Assembly: GCF_900078335.1 (NCBI RefSeq)
Contig: NZ_FKBR01000034.1
Span: 22,586 to 86,585, forward strand
Direction: 5' to 3'
From: Bordetella trematum
GTDB taxonomy: Bacteria; Pseudomonadota; Gammaproteobacteria; Burkholderiales; Burkholderiaceae_B
DNA: 64,000 nt
Positions within the stretch are counted from its first letter, which is position 1. The number at the start of each line of letters is the position of its first letter. The position numbers and the translations under genes are program-made. This document shows positions 44,383 to 53,199 of the stretch, in pieces. The notes under the pieces were generated by a model. It searched no databases. It saw only the letters and a program-made list of their open reading frames with translations, and was not told where the DNA came from.

Positions 44383-45570
44383 TTAACGTTTGAACGCCAG
44401 GGCCAGCACCGCCAGCGTGAACAGGGCCACCCCCAGGCCCACGCCGAAACCGCCGCCATAGCCGATCTGCGCCGCCAGCCCGGTGATCCCGGCCGAGGCC
44501 AGGATCTCGCCCAGATCGCGTGCGCTTTGAATCGCCGTCATGTCCGTGCCGGCCTGATTGCCGGCGCGGGCAAAGCGCATGCCCAGCGTCATCAGGGCCA
44601 CCGATGCCGCCCCCGCGCCGAATGCCCCCAAGGCCTGGGCCCCGAACGCCGTCAACGGCAAGGGCCGGCCACCGGCCAGGCTTAGCCACGACAACGCCGC
44701 CGCCGCGCAGGACAGCAAGCCCAGGGCCAGCGTGGTGCGCGCGCCCAGACGCCCGATCAGCCAAGCGCCCAACCCGCAACCCAGCACGATGGTGACCATG
44801 CCGGCGGCCATGCCCAACCGCCCCACCGCATCCGGAGCCCAGCCCGCATCGATCAAAAACAGTTTGGACAAACCATAGGCCGATACCGCCGTCGTGGCCG
44901 ACAACCCCGCCATCGCCACCAGGGGCCAGGCGCCGCGGCGGGCAAAGAAATGCCGCAGGGCTGCGCGCTGGCGCGGGTTGGCCGCCACCACCGGCTCACG
45001 CCAGCAGCCCGCCATCACAAGGCTGAAGGCAACCACGGCAGCCAGCAGCACGACCGCGCCGCGCTCGCCTAGGTAGGCGCTGAGGGCCAGGCAACCGGGT
45101 CCCCCGAGAAAGAAACCCACCATCGTGCCACCCACCTGGATCGCGTTTGCGCGAGTCAGCATCTGGCCCTGGCAATGCTCGGCCGTCAGCCCGTCGGTCG
45201 CGATGTCCTGGGTGGCGCTGGCCAGGGACGCCAGCGCCATCAAGGCCACGGCCAGGCCGGCCTGCCCGATGCCCGTTAGCGCCACCCCCAGCAGGCAGCC
45301 GAGCACCACGGTCTGCATGTGCAGAATCCAGCTGCGCCGCCGTCCCAGACGGGCCGACCAGCGGTTGTCCACCTGAGTGGCCCAGAGAAATTTCACCACC
45401 CAGGGCAGGCCCACCAGCGGCAGCCATGCCAGGGCCTGCAACGCCACGCCATCGCGGCGCAACAGCGTAGGCAGCGCCTCCATGGCCAGACCCAGCGGCA
45501 TGCCCTGCGAAACATACAGGGCGGCGATCATCACGTAGAAACGCAGGGGACGAGAGGCTTGCGACATCAT
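44383..45570 (-). CDS. RhtX/FptX-like inner-membrane siderophore permease (MFS)
   Basis: A 395-residue 12-TM MFS protein. LRFYVMIAALYVSQGMPLGLAMEALPTLLRRDG at the N-terminus and the loop WATQVDNRWSARLGRRRSWI match the AmpG-like RhtX/FptX group, which carry ferrisiderophores across the inner membrane. It is the third gene behind the TonB-dependent receptor and a cupin gene, exactly the expected position. The start overlaps the cupin stop by 4 bp and follows GGTGGAG. The function is inferred from both sequence and context. Confidence 0.8.
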   Translation of the reverse strand: MMSQASRPLRFYVMIAALYVSQGMPLGLAMEALPTLLRRDGVALQALAWLPLVGLPWVVKFLWATQVDNRWSARLGRRRSWILHMQTVVLGCLLGVALTGIGQAGLAVALMALASLASATQDIATDGLTAEHCQGQMLTRANAIQVGGTMVGFFLGGPGCLALSAYLGERGAVVLLAAVVAFSLVMAGCWREPVVAANPRQRAALRHFFARRGAWPLVAMAGLSATTAVSAYGLSKLFLIDAGWAPDAVGRLGMAAGMVTIVLGCGLGAWLIGRLGARTTLALGLLSCAAAALSWLSLAGGRPLPLTAFGAQALGAFGAGAASVALMTLGMRFARAGNQAGTDMTAIQSARDLGEILASAGITGLAAQIGYGGGFGVGLGVALFTLAVLALAFKR

Positions 45571-45953
45571 GGCTCCACCCGGCGCAACTCGCTGCCCTGG
45601 CTGGGCGTGGCGAAAAACAGTTGGCTCGGACAGGTCACTTCCAGTCGATGCCAGCGTCCGCGCGGCACGATCACCGACTCGCCCGCCCGCAGGCACTGGC
45701 GTCCCGCTGCGCCGGCCTCATCCATCCAATGCAACACAATCTCTCCTTGCAACAGGGTCAACAGCTCGTCACCGCCGGTGTGACGCTCCCAGACGTCGCC
45801 GTGTACGGCGGCACTGTCCGGGGCCTCTTTCAGGCCGGTCACCCAGCCCTCGAAACCGGCGCGCCGGGCTCCCAGGGCGCGAACCCGGCCATCGTCGGCC
45901 AAAAGAAAAAAATGGTTCACGGCGGCGTAAACCGCCCGTGCAGTCGACGGCAT
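45567..45953 (-). CDS. Cupin-domain protein of the siderophore locus
   Basis: A 128-residue protein with one cupin barrel: HGDVWERHTGGDELLTLLQGE (motif 1) and LRAGESVIVPRGRWHRLE (motif 2). There is no signal peptide. ATG 45953 follows AAGGAG at seven bases. It lies between the TonB-dependent receptor (46-bp gap) and the permease (overlap), so it is co-expressed under iron limitation. It could handle the siderophore or iron release, but nothing in the sequence proves this. Confidence 0.75.
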   Translation of the reverse strand: MPSTARAVYAAVNHFFLLADDGRVRALGARRAGFEGWVTGLKEAPDSAAVHGDVWERHTGGDELLTLLQGEIVLHWMDEAGAAGRQCLRAGESVIVPRGRWHRLEVTCPSQLFFATPSQGSELRRVEP

Positions 45954-45999
45954 CTCCGTTCTCCTTGATGGCGTGGACGGGGCCCCGTCCACGCGCGGC

Positions 46000-48138
46000 T
46001 CAATACTCGGCGCGCAACGTCAGCATCACGTTGCGCGGCTCGCCATAGCGGTTATTCCAGGCCGTGCCCGACAGGCTCTGGTAGTAGCGCCGGTCAAACA
46101 GGTTGTTGACGTTCAAGGCTGCATTCAGGTGCTTGTTCACGCGCCATCCCAGCCGGGCATCGACCAGCGTGTAGCCACCCTGCCAAAGCGTGGCCGCCCC
46201 CGACACGGTCGAGAACGAGGACTGCATGCGCAAGCCCGCGCCCACGGCCAGTCGGCCCTGCCAGAGATCCGGGGTGTATTGCGACCACAGACGGAACATG
46301 TGCCTGGGCGTGAAGCTGGCGAAGGGCTGACCGCCGGCCACCGCATCGGTGAGGTACTTGCTGGTGTTGTAGGTATAGCCGGCGGACAGCGTCCACTGAC
46401 GCGATACCCGGCCGCTGGCTTCCAGCTCGACGCCCCGGCTACGCACCTTGCCACCCGAAATGTAGTAGCAGGCATTGCCCACGCACGGCCAGTCCGGATC
46501 CTGCTGGGCGCGGTTCTTCTGTTTGATCTCGAACAGCGCAAGCGAGACGTTCAGCTCATCGAACTCCCCTTTGATGCCGGCCTCGTAGTTGCTGCCGCGG
46601 ATGGGATCCAGGGGCTGCCCGTCACGGGTCAGCTGAGTCTGTGGCTGGAACACCTCTGCATAACTGGCATAGATCGACCAGTTGGGATCCAGCTCGAACA
46701 CCAGCCCGCCATAGGGCGTGAACTCAGGATCGATGCGCTGGCGCGTGGTGGGGGCATCCTGATTCCACCAGCTCATGCGCCCACCCAGCACCACGGTCAG
46801 GGGATCGGCTACCGAAAAACGACCCATGGCATACACGCCCTGCTGCTTGACCTTCGTCTGCCCCGGGGAGCGGTAGGGGCCGGTGGCCGGCTCCGGCACA
46901 CCATGCGGATCCCAGTGGAACACGTCGACCGGCACGTTCAACGCCGGCAGCAGCGCCGCAGTGTGTTGCTCGCTGGTGACCCGCTGCACATTGCCCCCGA
47001 GCACCAGTTCGTGCCGGCGGCCGAAAAGATCCAGGGGGCCGGTGGCGTAGGCGTCCAGGCTGGCCTGGCTATTGTCGAACTTGTAGGCCCCACCCATCAG
47101 GCGCGAGCCCAGCCCGGTTTCACGGTCGATGGCCCCATACGCGCCGGCGTACTTGAGCTTGCTGTCGGCCTTCAGATAGTTGGCGCTGATCTTGGCCCGC
47201 CAGCCATTGCCGAACTGATGTTCGATATCCGCAAACCAACGGGTGGTGTTCCAGTCGAAGCGATCCCAGTCGACGTCCAGATAGGTGGAACGCTTCAGAC
47301 CGATGTCGCCCCCGTCGGCGTAGCGAGGCACGCCTGCCATGTTGGTGATGGAGCGGATGCGCTGGTGTTCGACGCCAGCGGTCAACACGGTATCAGGGCT
47401 CAGGTCAATCTCGCCTATGCCATAGAACAATGCCGTCTTCTGTTCCGCGACATCGTAAAAATAGCCCCGGTCTTCATAGGCCGTCACCAGCCGGCCCCGC
47501 ACGTTGCCGCGCTCGTTCAGGGGGCCGCCCAGGTCCGCCTCGGCGCGGTAGCGGTCCCAGCTGCCAGCCTGCACGCTGCCACGGAAGGCAAACTCGCGTT
47601 GAGGACGCTTGCGCACCAGGTTGACCGTGGCGGCCGGATTACCGGCGCCGTGCATCAGGCCGTTGGCGCCGCGCAGGATCTCCACCCGCTCGTAGACCGC
47701 CATATCCTGGGGCGCGGCGGCCATGTTTCCCATCAGGACCGGCACGCCGTCCTGCTCGAACGAGTCCACCTTGAAGCCACGCGCGTAGTAGGCCGTGGTC
47801 AGCAGCTGATAGGGCTGAACCGTAATGCCGGTGGCGTGCTGCATGATCTCGTCGAGGCTCTGCAGGTTCTGCTCCTGCATCTGCTGTTGGCCGATAACGC
47901 TGACCGATTGCGGAATTTCACGCAGGCGCAGGACCTGCTTGCCCAAGGTGGCGCTACCCTCCCCGGTGTTTTCGTCCTGCCCGCTCACCTTGACCGGCGC
48001 CAGCGTCGCCGTCTGCGGCGCCTCCTGTATCACGGACTCCGCGTGCGCGGCGCACGCCAACATGGGCGCCGCCAGCGTCATGGCCAGCCAGGCCGGCCCG
48101 GACCCGGCCCGCAGCCGGTGTGGAGAATGGATTGGCAC
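46000..48138 (-). CDS. TonB-dependent ferric-siderophore receptor
   Basis: Outer-membrane 22-strand barrel with N-terminal plug (712 residues). The signal peptide ends near AHAE (about 33). The plug includes LREIPQSVSVIGQQQMQEQ and ARGFKVDSFEQDGVPV, and RVEILRGANGLMHGAGNPAATVNLV is the receptor consensus. The barrel ends NVMLTLRAEY, with an aromatic at the last residue as expected. The short TonB box region is ATLAPVKV after the signal peptide. The N-terminal signalling (STN) domain of FpvA/FecA is absent, so regulation must come through the upstream AraC protein and Fur. The siderophore cannot be named from sequence alone. Confidence 0.92.
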   Translation of the reverse strand: MPIHSPHRLRAGSGPAWLAMTLAAPMLACAAHAESVIQEAPQTATLAPVKVSGQDENTGEGSATLGKQVLRLREIPQSVSVIGQQQMQEQNLQSLDEIMQHATGITVQPYQLLTTAYYARGFKVDSFEQDGVPVLMGNMAAAPQDMAVYERVEILRGANGLMHGAGNPAATVNLVRKRPQREFAFRGSVQAGSWDRYRAEADLGGPLNERGNVRGRLVTAYEDRGYFYDVAEQKTALFYGIGEIDLSPDTVLTAGVEHQRIRSITNMAGVPRYADGGDIGLKRSTYLDVDWDRFDWNTTRWFADIEHQFGNGWRAKISANYLKADSKLKYAGAYGAIDRETGLGSRLMGGAYKFDNSQASLDAYATGPLDLFGRRHELVLGGNVQRVTSEQHTAALLPALNVPVDVFHWDPHGVPEPATGPYRSPGQTKVKQQGVYAMGRFSVADPLTVVLGGRMSWWNQDAPTTRQRIDPEFTPYGGLVFELDPNWSIYASYAEVFQPQTQLTRDGQPLDPIRGSNYEAGIKGEFDELNVSLALFEIKQKNRAQQDPDWPCVGNACYYISGGKVRSRGVELEASGRVSRQWTLSAGYTYNTSKYLTDAVAGGQPFASFTPRHMFRLWSQYTPDLWQGRLAVGAGLRMQSSFSTVSGAATLWQGGYTLVDARLGWRVNKHLNAALNVNNLFDRRYYQSLSGTAWNNRYGEPRNVMLTLRAEY

Positions 48139-48152
48139 GCTTCTTCCTCGCT

Positions 48153-48179
48153 ATTGATTGAGATTCGTTCTCAATCAAT
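48153..48179. promoter_or_regulatory. Fur box in the receptor promoter
   Basis: A perfect inverted repeat, ATTGATTGAGA (48153-48163), TTCGT, TCTCAATCAAT (48169-48179). The core TGAGATTCGTTCTCA differs from the common Fur form TGAGAATnATTCTCA at two positions. It lies 14 bp upstream of the receptor start and just downstream of a TAAAAT (-10 candidate, 48183-48178 on the minus strand), so Fur-iron would block transcription. Confidence 0.8.
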
Positions 48180-48204
48180 TTTAGAAAGAGCCCGGCTTTC
48201 GTAT

Positions 48205-48252
48205 TGGCGATTGCGGAAGTATTGATGGCGATTGCGGAAGTATTTCCGCAAT
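48205..48252. promoter_or_regulatory. Direct repeat with overlapping palindrome, probable AraC-type activator site
   Basis: TGGCGATTGCGGAAGTATT occurs twice (48205-48223 and 48226-48244), spaced exactly 21 bp, two DNA turns. The second copy overlaps ATTGCGGAA-GTAT-TTCCGCAAT (48231-48252), a 9-bp palindrome. It covers the weak -35 region (about 48201-48206) of the receptor promoter, upstream of the -10 and Fur box. Direct repeats at this place are characteristic of AraC-family activators, and such a gene is immediately upstream. Confidence 0.65.
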
Positions 48253-48267
48253 CCTGAGGACCGCGTT

Positions 48268-49125
48268 TCAGCGGCGCAATTCGCTGGGGGCGATGCCGTA
48301 ACGGCGCCGGAAGGCCTTGGTGAAATGCGAGTCCGTATAGCCGCAGGCATAGGCCGCCTCGCTCACGCTCATGACGCCGGCGGCCAGCAAGGCGTGCGCG
48401 CGCTGCAGTCGTTGCTCGCGCACATAGCCATAGACGCTTTGGCCGAACAGGCGGCGAAATCCCAGCGTCAGCTTGTTGACATTGATGCCCACGGCCTGCG
48501 CCAGCTCAGGCAGGGTCGGCGGACTCTGCAGATTCGCCAGCAGACGTTCGCGCGCCTGCTGCAGCCTGTCGCAATCGACGCGCGACAGGCCCGCGCCGGC
48601 CTGCGCCTCAACGCTGCCGGCCAGCGCCAGCGCAGCCAATTCCATCGCCTTGCCCGATAGATAGAGGCTGCGCAGCGAGTCAGGTACCGGGCATTCCAGC
48701 ATCTGGCGCCCGACGGCCAGCATGGCCGGCTCGGCTCGGCGGTTTTGCTCGGCATAGGGGCCGGCGACTGCCCCCAGACGATGCGCCAACTGATCCGGGT
48801 CCAGACCGCAACTCGACGCCAGTTCCTCGAAGGAGCTGCGCAGCGACACGAAGCGCAGCGCCCCGCTCAAGCCGAACTCATGCTCTAGCTGCAAGGACTC
48901 GCGGCACAGGCTCTGATGCAACGATGGACCGTTGACGCTGCGCGGCGCGCCCCCGGGCAGGCAATAACGCATTGCGCCGTCGATCACCAACACCAGCTTC
49001 CAACCTGGCTCCAGGGATTCGGCAACTTGCCGGGGCCCGGAAAAATGCAGCGTGCCGCCCGCCACCGCCAGGGCGGGACGGCTGGCGGGCAACGCGCAAT
49101 CGAGGGAAGAAGCGTCAGCGCTCAC
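48268..49125 (-). CDS. AraC-family siderophore-responsive regulator (PchR-like)
   Basis: A 285-residue regulator. The C-terminal AraC double HTH (about 185-284) has LPELAQAVGINVNKLTLGFRRLFGQSVYGYVREQRL and a second helix pair SVSEAAYACGYTDSHFTKAFRRRYG. The N-terminal part is of the PchR/RhrA/AlcR type rather than sugar-binding. It lies 129 bp upstream of the receptor, in the same direction, and probably activates it when the ferric siderophore is bound. An imperfect Fur-like element near 49158-49176 might repress the regulator itself. Confidence 0.82.
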   Translation of the reverse strand: MSADASSLDCALPASRPALAVAGGTLHFSGPRQVAESLEPGWKLVLVIDGAMRYCLPGGAPRSVNGPSLHQSLCRESLQLEHEFGLSGALRFVSLRSSFEELASSCGLDPDQLAHRLGAVAGPYAEQNRRAEPAMLAVGRQMLECPVPDSLRSLYLSGKAMELAALALAGSVEAQAGAGLSRVDCDRLQQARERLLANLQSPPTLPELAQAVGINVNKLTLGFRRLFGQSVYGYVREQRLQRAHALLAAGVMSVSEAAYACGYTDSHFTKAFRRRYGIAPSELRR

Positions 49126-49185
49126 ACCAACACACCGATCGGACCGGTGCCAAAGACGTAAATGAGACTGACTATTATTCTATTT

Positions 49186-50379
49186 TTATGCCCTTGCGCC
49201 AAGTACGACGCTCTGCCCGATGACGCGCGCGCGTCCGGCCAACATGCCGAAAGCGGCCATCAGCAGGGCCAGCACCATGCCGGCGCCCAGCGGCAGATCC
49301 CAGTTGCCGGCCCAGGCGTGGGCCTCGCCCGCGGCCATGGGGCCGGTCGCAGCCAGCAGATAGCCCAGGCATTGCGCCATGCCCGAGAGCGCCGCCGCCT
49401 GGGCCGGGGTGGACGAGCGCAAGCCCATGAACATCAGCGCCAGAATCAGGCACGCCCCCGAGCCCGCCCCGAAGCAGAATGCCCACACCGTGGCCAGCCC
49501 CGGCCACCGCCACAGGCCCAGCAGGCCGACCGCCATCAACAGGCTGGTGCCGGCCGCCAGGCCTTTCTGATCCTTGAACCGCCCGACCAGCGGCGCAAGC
49601 ACCAGCCCCGGCAGCGCCGAGGCCAACTGCATCACGCCATGCACCGACCCGGCCGCCGTCGCACCATAGCCGGATTCGGCCAGCACCGAAGGCAGCCACG
49701 CCACCATGGCGTAGTAAAGCGTCGAATTCAAGCCCATGAACAGGGTCAGTTGCCAGGCCAGCGGGCTGCGCCACACGGGAACGGCGGGCGCCTGCGGCTG
49801 GACGCCCACCGGCCGCTGCCCTTTCGCATGCGCCAGTTGGGCGCGCCACACGAACACCGCGGCCAGCGACGGCAACGCCATCATGCCCAGTGCGGTTTGC
49901 CAGCCCCACAGCCGGGCCAGCGGCACGGCGCTGGCCGAGAACAGTGCAGCCGACACACCCATCACCAAGGCGCACACCGAAGTCACTTGCGCGACCTGAG
50001 CCGGGAAGTCACGTTTGATGACGCTGGGCATCAGGACGTTGCCCACGGCGATGCCCAAACCGATCAGCAAGGTGCCGGCGTAGAGCGTGCCTTCCCAGCC
50101 AGCCGAGCGCAGCAGCAGCCCCGTCAGCAGCGCCAACAGCGACGCCAGCAAGGTGCGCTCCAGGCCATGGCGGCGCGCCAGGCCTGCGGCAAAGGGCGAA
50201 AGCGCCGCAAAAGCCAGCAGCGGCAGCGTCGTGAGCAGCCCGGCCTGGGCAGCGCTCAGGCCGAATTGCGCCTGGAGGGAAGAAAGCACCGGCGCCACGC
50301 CCGTGACGGGTGCGCGCAATCCGGCCGCCACCAACAACAGACCGGCCAGCAACCAGCCGGCTCGGGAAGGATGCGACAT
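49186..50379 (-). CDS. CynX/NimT-family MFS transporter
   Basis: A 397-residue 12-TM MFS protein. The N-terminal SRAGWLLAGLLLVAAGLRAPVTGVAPVLSSL and ARRHGLERTL fit the CynX/NimT group, known for cyanate or 2-nitroimidazole transport. Its divergent neighbour is an AraC-type regulator that may control it. The real substrate is unknown. The stop is 61 bp from the AraC start at 49125, on the same strand. Confidence 0.82.
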   Translation of the reverse strand: MSHPSRAGWLLAGLLLVAAGLRAPVTGVAPVLSSLQAQFGLSAAQAGLLTTLPLLAFAALSPFAAGLARRHGLERTLLASLLALLTGLLLRSAGWEGTLYAGTLLIGLGIAVGNVLMPSVIKRDFPAQVAQVTSVCALVMGVSAALFSASAVPLARLWGWQTALGMMALPSLAAVFVWRAQLAHAKGQRPVGVQPQAPAVPVWRSPLAWQLTLFMGLNSTLYYAMVAWLPSVLAESGYGATAAGSVHGVMQLASALPGLVLAPLVGRFKDQKGLAAGTSLLMAVGLLGLWRWPGLATVWAFCFGAGSGACLILALMFMGLRSSTPAQAAALSGMAQCLGYLLAATGPMAAGEAHAWAGNWDLPLGAGMVLALLMAAFGMLAGRARVIGQSVVLGARA

Positions 50380-50542
50380 GAGAAATCCTTGAAGGAAAAC
50401 AGACCAGGCTAAAGACTATCCGGCAAGGAAGAGAAAGAATTAAGCTATAACGACTATAAATCGCTAAATTAAGACAACCCGGGCTTTCCCTGAACAATCC
50501 GGAGTATGTCATAGGCCAATCACCCCTTTGGGAACCGGACAC
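50380..50542. promoter_or_regulatory. Divergent promoter region between CynX-type MFS and AraC regulator
   Basis: A 163-bp AT-richer spacer with a direct repeat CTATAA at 50445-50450 and 50454-50459, nine bases apart. It must contain promoters for both genes. The regulator presumably binds here; no exact operator can be defined. Confidence 0.45.
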
Positions 50543-51334
50543 ATGCGGCTTGCCGACTTCATCTGCCAATTCGACACCGAGGCCATGCGCAGCCCTGCGG
50601 TGGGGGTGCGCCTGGAGGTCGACGAAATCCGCGAGGAAGTGCCGGTGCACTGTCATCGCCAGGGCCAGCTGGTGCTGGCGCTCAAGGGTGGGGTGGTATG
50701 CGAAGTCGACGATGCGCTATGGATGGTGCCGCCACACTGCGCAGTGTGGGTGCCGGGCGGCCAGATGCACAGCATCCGCGCCACCGCCAACGCCCGGCTT
50801 TGCTATCTGTTCGTGCAACCCGATGCGGCCGCCTTGCCGGCCGCCTGTTGCACCCTGGCCATCAGCCCGCTGGTACGCGAACTGATCCTGAGCCTGGCCG
50901 ATGAGCCGGCCGACTACGGGCCTGACAGCGCCACCGGCCGCAAGGCCGTCGTGTTGCTCGAAGAACTGGCGGGCATGCCCGAAGAAACCCTGCACCTGCC
51001 CCTGCCGCGCGAGCCCAGATTGCGCCGCATCGCCAGGCTGCTGAGCGAGCAACCCCACGACCGGCGCACCCTGGCCGAATGGGGACGCGCCGCCGCCATG
51101 AGCGAACGCACCCTGGCCCGTCTGGTCCAGAAAGAAACCGGCCTGACATTCGGGCGCTGGCGCCAACAGATTCATCTCATCGAGGCCCTGCGCCGACTCG
51201 CGGCCGGCGACAGCGTGCAGCGCGTCGCCGAGGCCTTGGGCTACGACTCGGTCACGGCATTCATCACCATGTTCAAGAAAGCGCTCGGCAAGCCGCCGGC
51301 GCGCTACTTTCACGAGCGCGAACGCGCCGGCTGA
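50543..51334 (+). CDS. AraC-family regulator with cupin sensor domain
   Basis: A 263-residue regulator. The N-terminal cupin (about 25-110) includes VPVHCHRQGQLVLAL and VWVPGGQMHSI. The C-terminal AraC domain has two HTHs: TLAEWGRAAAMSERTLARLVQKETGL and SVQRVAEALGYDSVTAFITMFKKALGKPP. ATG 50543 is preferred over TTG 50528. It is divergent from the CynX-type MFS gene, so it probably controls that transporter. Its 3' end overlaps the convergent MerR gene by 25 bp. Confidence 0.87.
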   Translation: MRLADFICQFDTEAMRSPAVGVRLEVDEIREEVPVHCHRQGQLVLALKGGVVCEVDDALWMVPPHCAVWVPGGQMHSIRATANARLCYLFVQPDAAALPAACCTLAISPLVRELILSLADEPADYGPDSATGRKAVVLLEELAGMPEETLHLPLPREPRLRRIARLLSEQPHDRRTLAEWGRAAAMSERTLARLVQKETGLTFGRWRQQIHLIEALRRLAAGDSVQRVAEALGYDSVTAFITMFKKALGKPPARYFHERERAG

Positions 51335-51753
51335 GCCTCGGCTTGCCCGGGCGCCAGCATACCCAACGCTGCAGCGCGCAGCAGACGCTGGAACACGGGG
51401 CAATTCAGATGATGGGTTTCGGGACACTGCGCCGCATGGCGCAAGCCGTCGCGCATCGCCGCCAACCGGTCGATGCGCCGCTGCAGTTGATCGGCCTGAG
51501 CCTGCAGAAGCTGGCGATCAATGTCGGGCTGCCCGCCCGGCGCGAACATCCGCGCGATTTCATCGAGCTTGAAGCCGGCCGCCTGCCCCAGGGCGATGAG
51601 CGCAAGCCGCTGAAGGATGTCCGGCCCGAACAGCCGCCGCAAGCCCCGCCGCCCGACCGAGGCGATCAGGCCCTTCTCTTCGTAATAACGCAGGGTGGAG
51701 GCCGGCGTGCCCGACAGACGGGCCACCTCGGCGATGTCGAGCAGGTTGGCCAT
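51310..51753 (-). CDS. MerR-family regulator
   Basis: A 147-residue DNA-binding protein. The N-terminal MerR HTH is diagnostic: DIAEVARLSGTPASTLRYYEEKGLIASVGR (about 6-35), followed by a helical dimerisation region and a C-terminal segment with two Cys (AAQCPETHHLNCPVF) which may bind metal or sense redox. It overlaps the 3' end of the AraC gene by 25 bp. It is divergent from the DUF2938 gene, which it may regulate. Confidence 0.85.
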   Translation of the reverse strand: MANLLDIAEVARLSGTPASTLRYYEEKGLIASVGRRGLRRLFGPDILQRLALIALGQAAGFKLDEIARMFAPGGQPDIDRQLLQAQADQLQRRIDRLAAMRDGLRHAAQCPETHHLNCPVFQRLLRAAALGMLAPGQAEAQPARSRS

Positions 51754-51884
51754 GGCTTGACCTCAAGTGGACTTGAATTGGCAAAGTGTAGCTTCCCTGA
51801 CTTCACATGAAAGAGGCAACACCATGTTTTCCATGCCAGTGCTTTGTCTGCCGGCCATGGCCGGCGCCCGGGCGGGAGCCGTTC

Positions 51885-52364
51885 ATGACGCCTGAAATCC
51901 TGTGCCGGACCGTGCTGCTGGGCATGGGCGCCACCCTCGTGCTGGACGTCTTTTCCCTGTTGCGCAAACACCTGCAGGGCATTCCTGCGTTGAACTATGC
52001 CATGGTGGGCCGCTGGCTGGCGGGACTGGCCGCGGGGCGGCTGGCGCTCACGCCCCGCAGCCCGCCGGCCCGTGGCGAGACGGCAATCGGCTGGATTGCT
52101 CATTACGCGATCGGCGTCGCGCTGGCGGCGGCGTTGCCGCTGTTCTGGGGCCCGGCGTGGCTGGCCGAGCCCACTGTGCAGCCGGCGCTGGCCGTGGGCG
52201 TGCTGAGCGTGAGCGCGCCCTGGCTCATTCTGCAACCTGCGCTGGGCGCGGGCCTGGCCGCCAGGCACACGACGCGGCCCTGGCTGGCACGTGGCCGCAG
52301 CCTGCTCGCCCACGCCGTGTTCGGCCTGGGGCTGTATCTGACCGCCTGGCTGATGGCAAGGTGA
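51885..52364 (+). CDS. DUF2938 membrane protein
   Basis: A 159-residue protein with about four hydrophobic helices. The N-terminal MTPEILCRTVLLGMGATLVLDVFSL and later GWIAHYAIGVALAAALPL and LILQPALGAGLA match the DUF2938 family. ATG 51885 follows GGGAG; a start at 51807 would add 26 residues but is less likely. The function is unknown. It is divergent from the MerR gene across 131 bp. Confidence 0.8.
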   Translation: MTPEILCRTVLLGMGATLVLDVFSLLRKHLQGIPALNYAMVGRWLAGLAAGRLALTPRSPPARGETAIGWIAHYAIGVALAAALPLFWGPAWLAEPTVQPALAVGVLSVSAPWLILQPALGAGLAARHTTRPWLARGRSLLAHAVFGLGLYLTAWLMAR

Positions 52365-52405
52365 TTCACGCCTTGACTGGCGCGGGGCCTGCCAGACAGC
52401 CTCCT

Positions 52406-53194
52406 TCAGAAGCGGATGCTGCAGCGCACCCCGGCCGGAATGGCGTGATCTTTGTTGTCGACCTTGAGCAACACCGTAAAGGTGCCGCTGGCTGCATCCA
52501 TGACCCGGTCGATACGCCACACGCTGGCTTGCAGCGGCTTGTCGCTGATGGCGGCGTTGACATTGACCTGGGCCTTGTCGTCGATGGCGATGCGGCCATA
52601 GCGGCCTTCCGGCACCACCACTTTGATCAGCAAGGGATCGATCTGCGCCAGCTTGACGATCTTGTTGTCGTTGATCCTATCACCCGGGCCGGCGTAACGT
52701 TCGGCCACCACGCCATCGAAGGGGCTCTTGATGCTGCGTTCAGCGAGGATGGCCTGTTGCAACGCCACTTGCAGCTGGGCCTGGCGGCTGCGCGAGGTCA
52801 TTTCATCGTAGTCGCCGGCAGGCAGGAGCTTGCGGCGGTACAGATCGCCATTGCGTTCGACCACCCGGCCCAGATAAGCAGCCTCGGCACGACGCAGATT
52901 CAGGGTGGCCTCGTCAACGCTGGTGTTCAGTTCGGCCACGACCTGTCCGCGCTTGACCGTGTCGCCACGCTGCACCAGCACGCGCTGCACTACCCCGGCG
53001 GCGGCGCTACCCAGTTCAGAAACCTGAAAAGGTTCGATCAGGCAGCCCAGCGTATCGCCGTCGGGGGCCCCGGGCATGGCGTCCAGCGCCAGCGCCTGAC
53101 CCATCGGCAAGGGCTGCGCCTGGGCGGCGGCGCCCGAGATGCCAAGAAGACAACACGCCGCCAGGCGGCGCGGGAAAGACAGGATCAGGGTCAT
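52406..53194 (-). CDS. Periplasmic adaptor (HlyD/RND-type membrane fusion protein) of the secretion cluster
   Basis: A 262-residue exported adaptor with a signal peptide (cleavage about AAAQA, residue 26). It has a split lipoyl/barrel-sandwich domain (VSELGSAAAGVVQRVLVQRGDTVKRGQVVAELN) flanking a coiled-coil hairpin (about 88-150), then SPFDGVVAERYAGPGDRI. It has no C-terminal MP domain of full RND adaptors, so it is short. It is the last gene of the operon, 5 bp after the SecA-like gene. It probably bridges the inner-membrane complex to the periplasm or an outer-membrane channel encoded elsewhere. Confidence 0.82.
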   Translation of the reverse strand: MTLILSFPRRLAACCLLGISGAAAQAQPLPMGQALALDAMPGAPDGDTLGCLIEPFQVSELGSAAAGVVQRVLVQRGDTVKRGQVVAELNTSVDEATLNLRRAEAAYLGRVVERNGDLYRRKLLPAGDYDEMTSRSRQAQLQVALQQAILAERSIKSPFDGVVAERYAGPGDRINDNKIVKLAQIDPLLIKVVVPEGRYGRIAIDDKAQVNVNAAISDKPLQASVWRIDRVMDAASGTFTVLLKVDNKDHAIPAGVRCSIRF

Positions 53195-53199
53195 GGTTC

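Noticed and set aside
45973..48225. A 750-codon plus-strand open frame opposite the TonB-dependent receptor
   Set aside because: The minus-strand product is a complete receptor with signal peptide and plug motifs; the plus-strand product has no family pattern.
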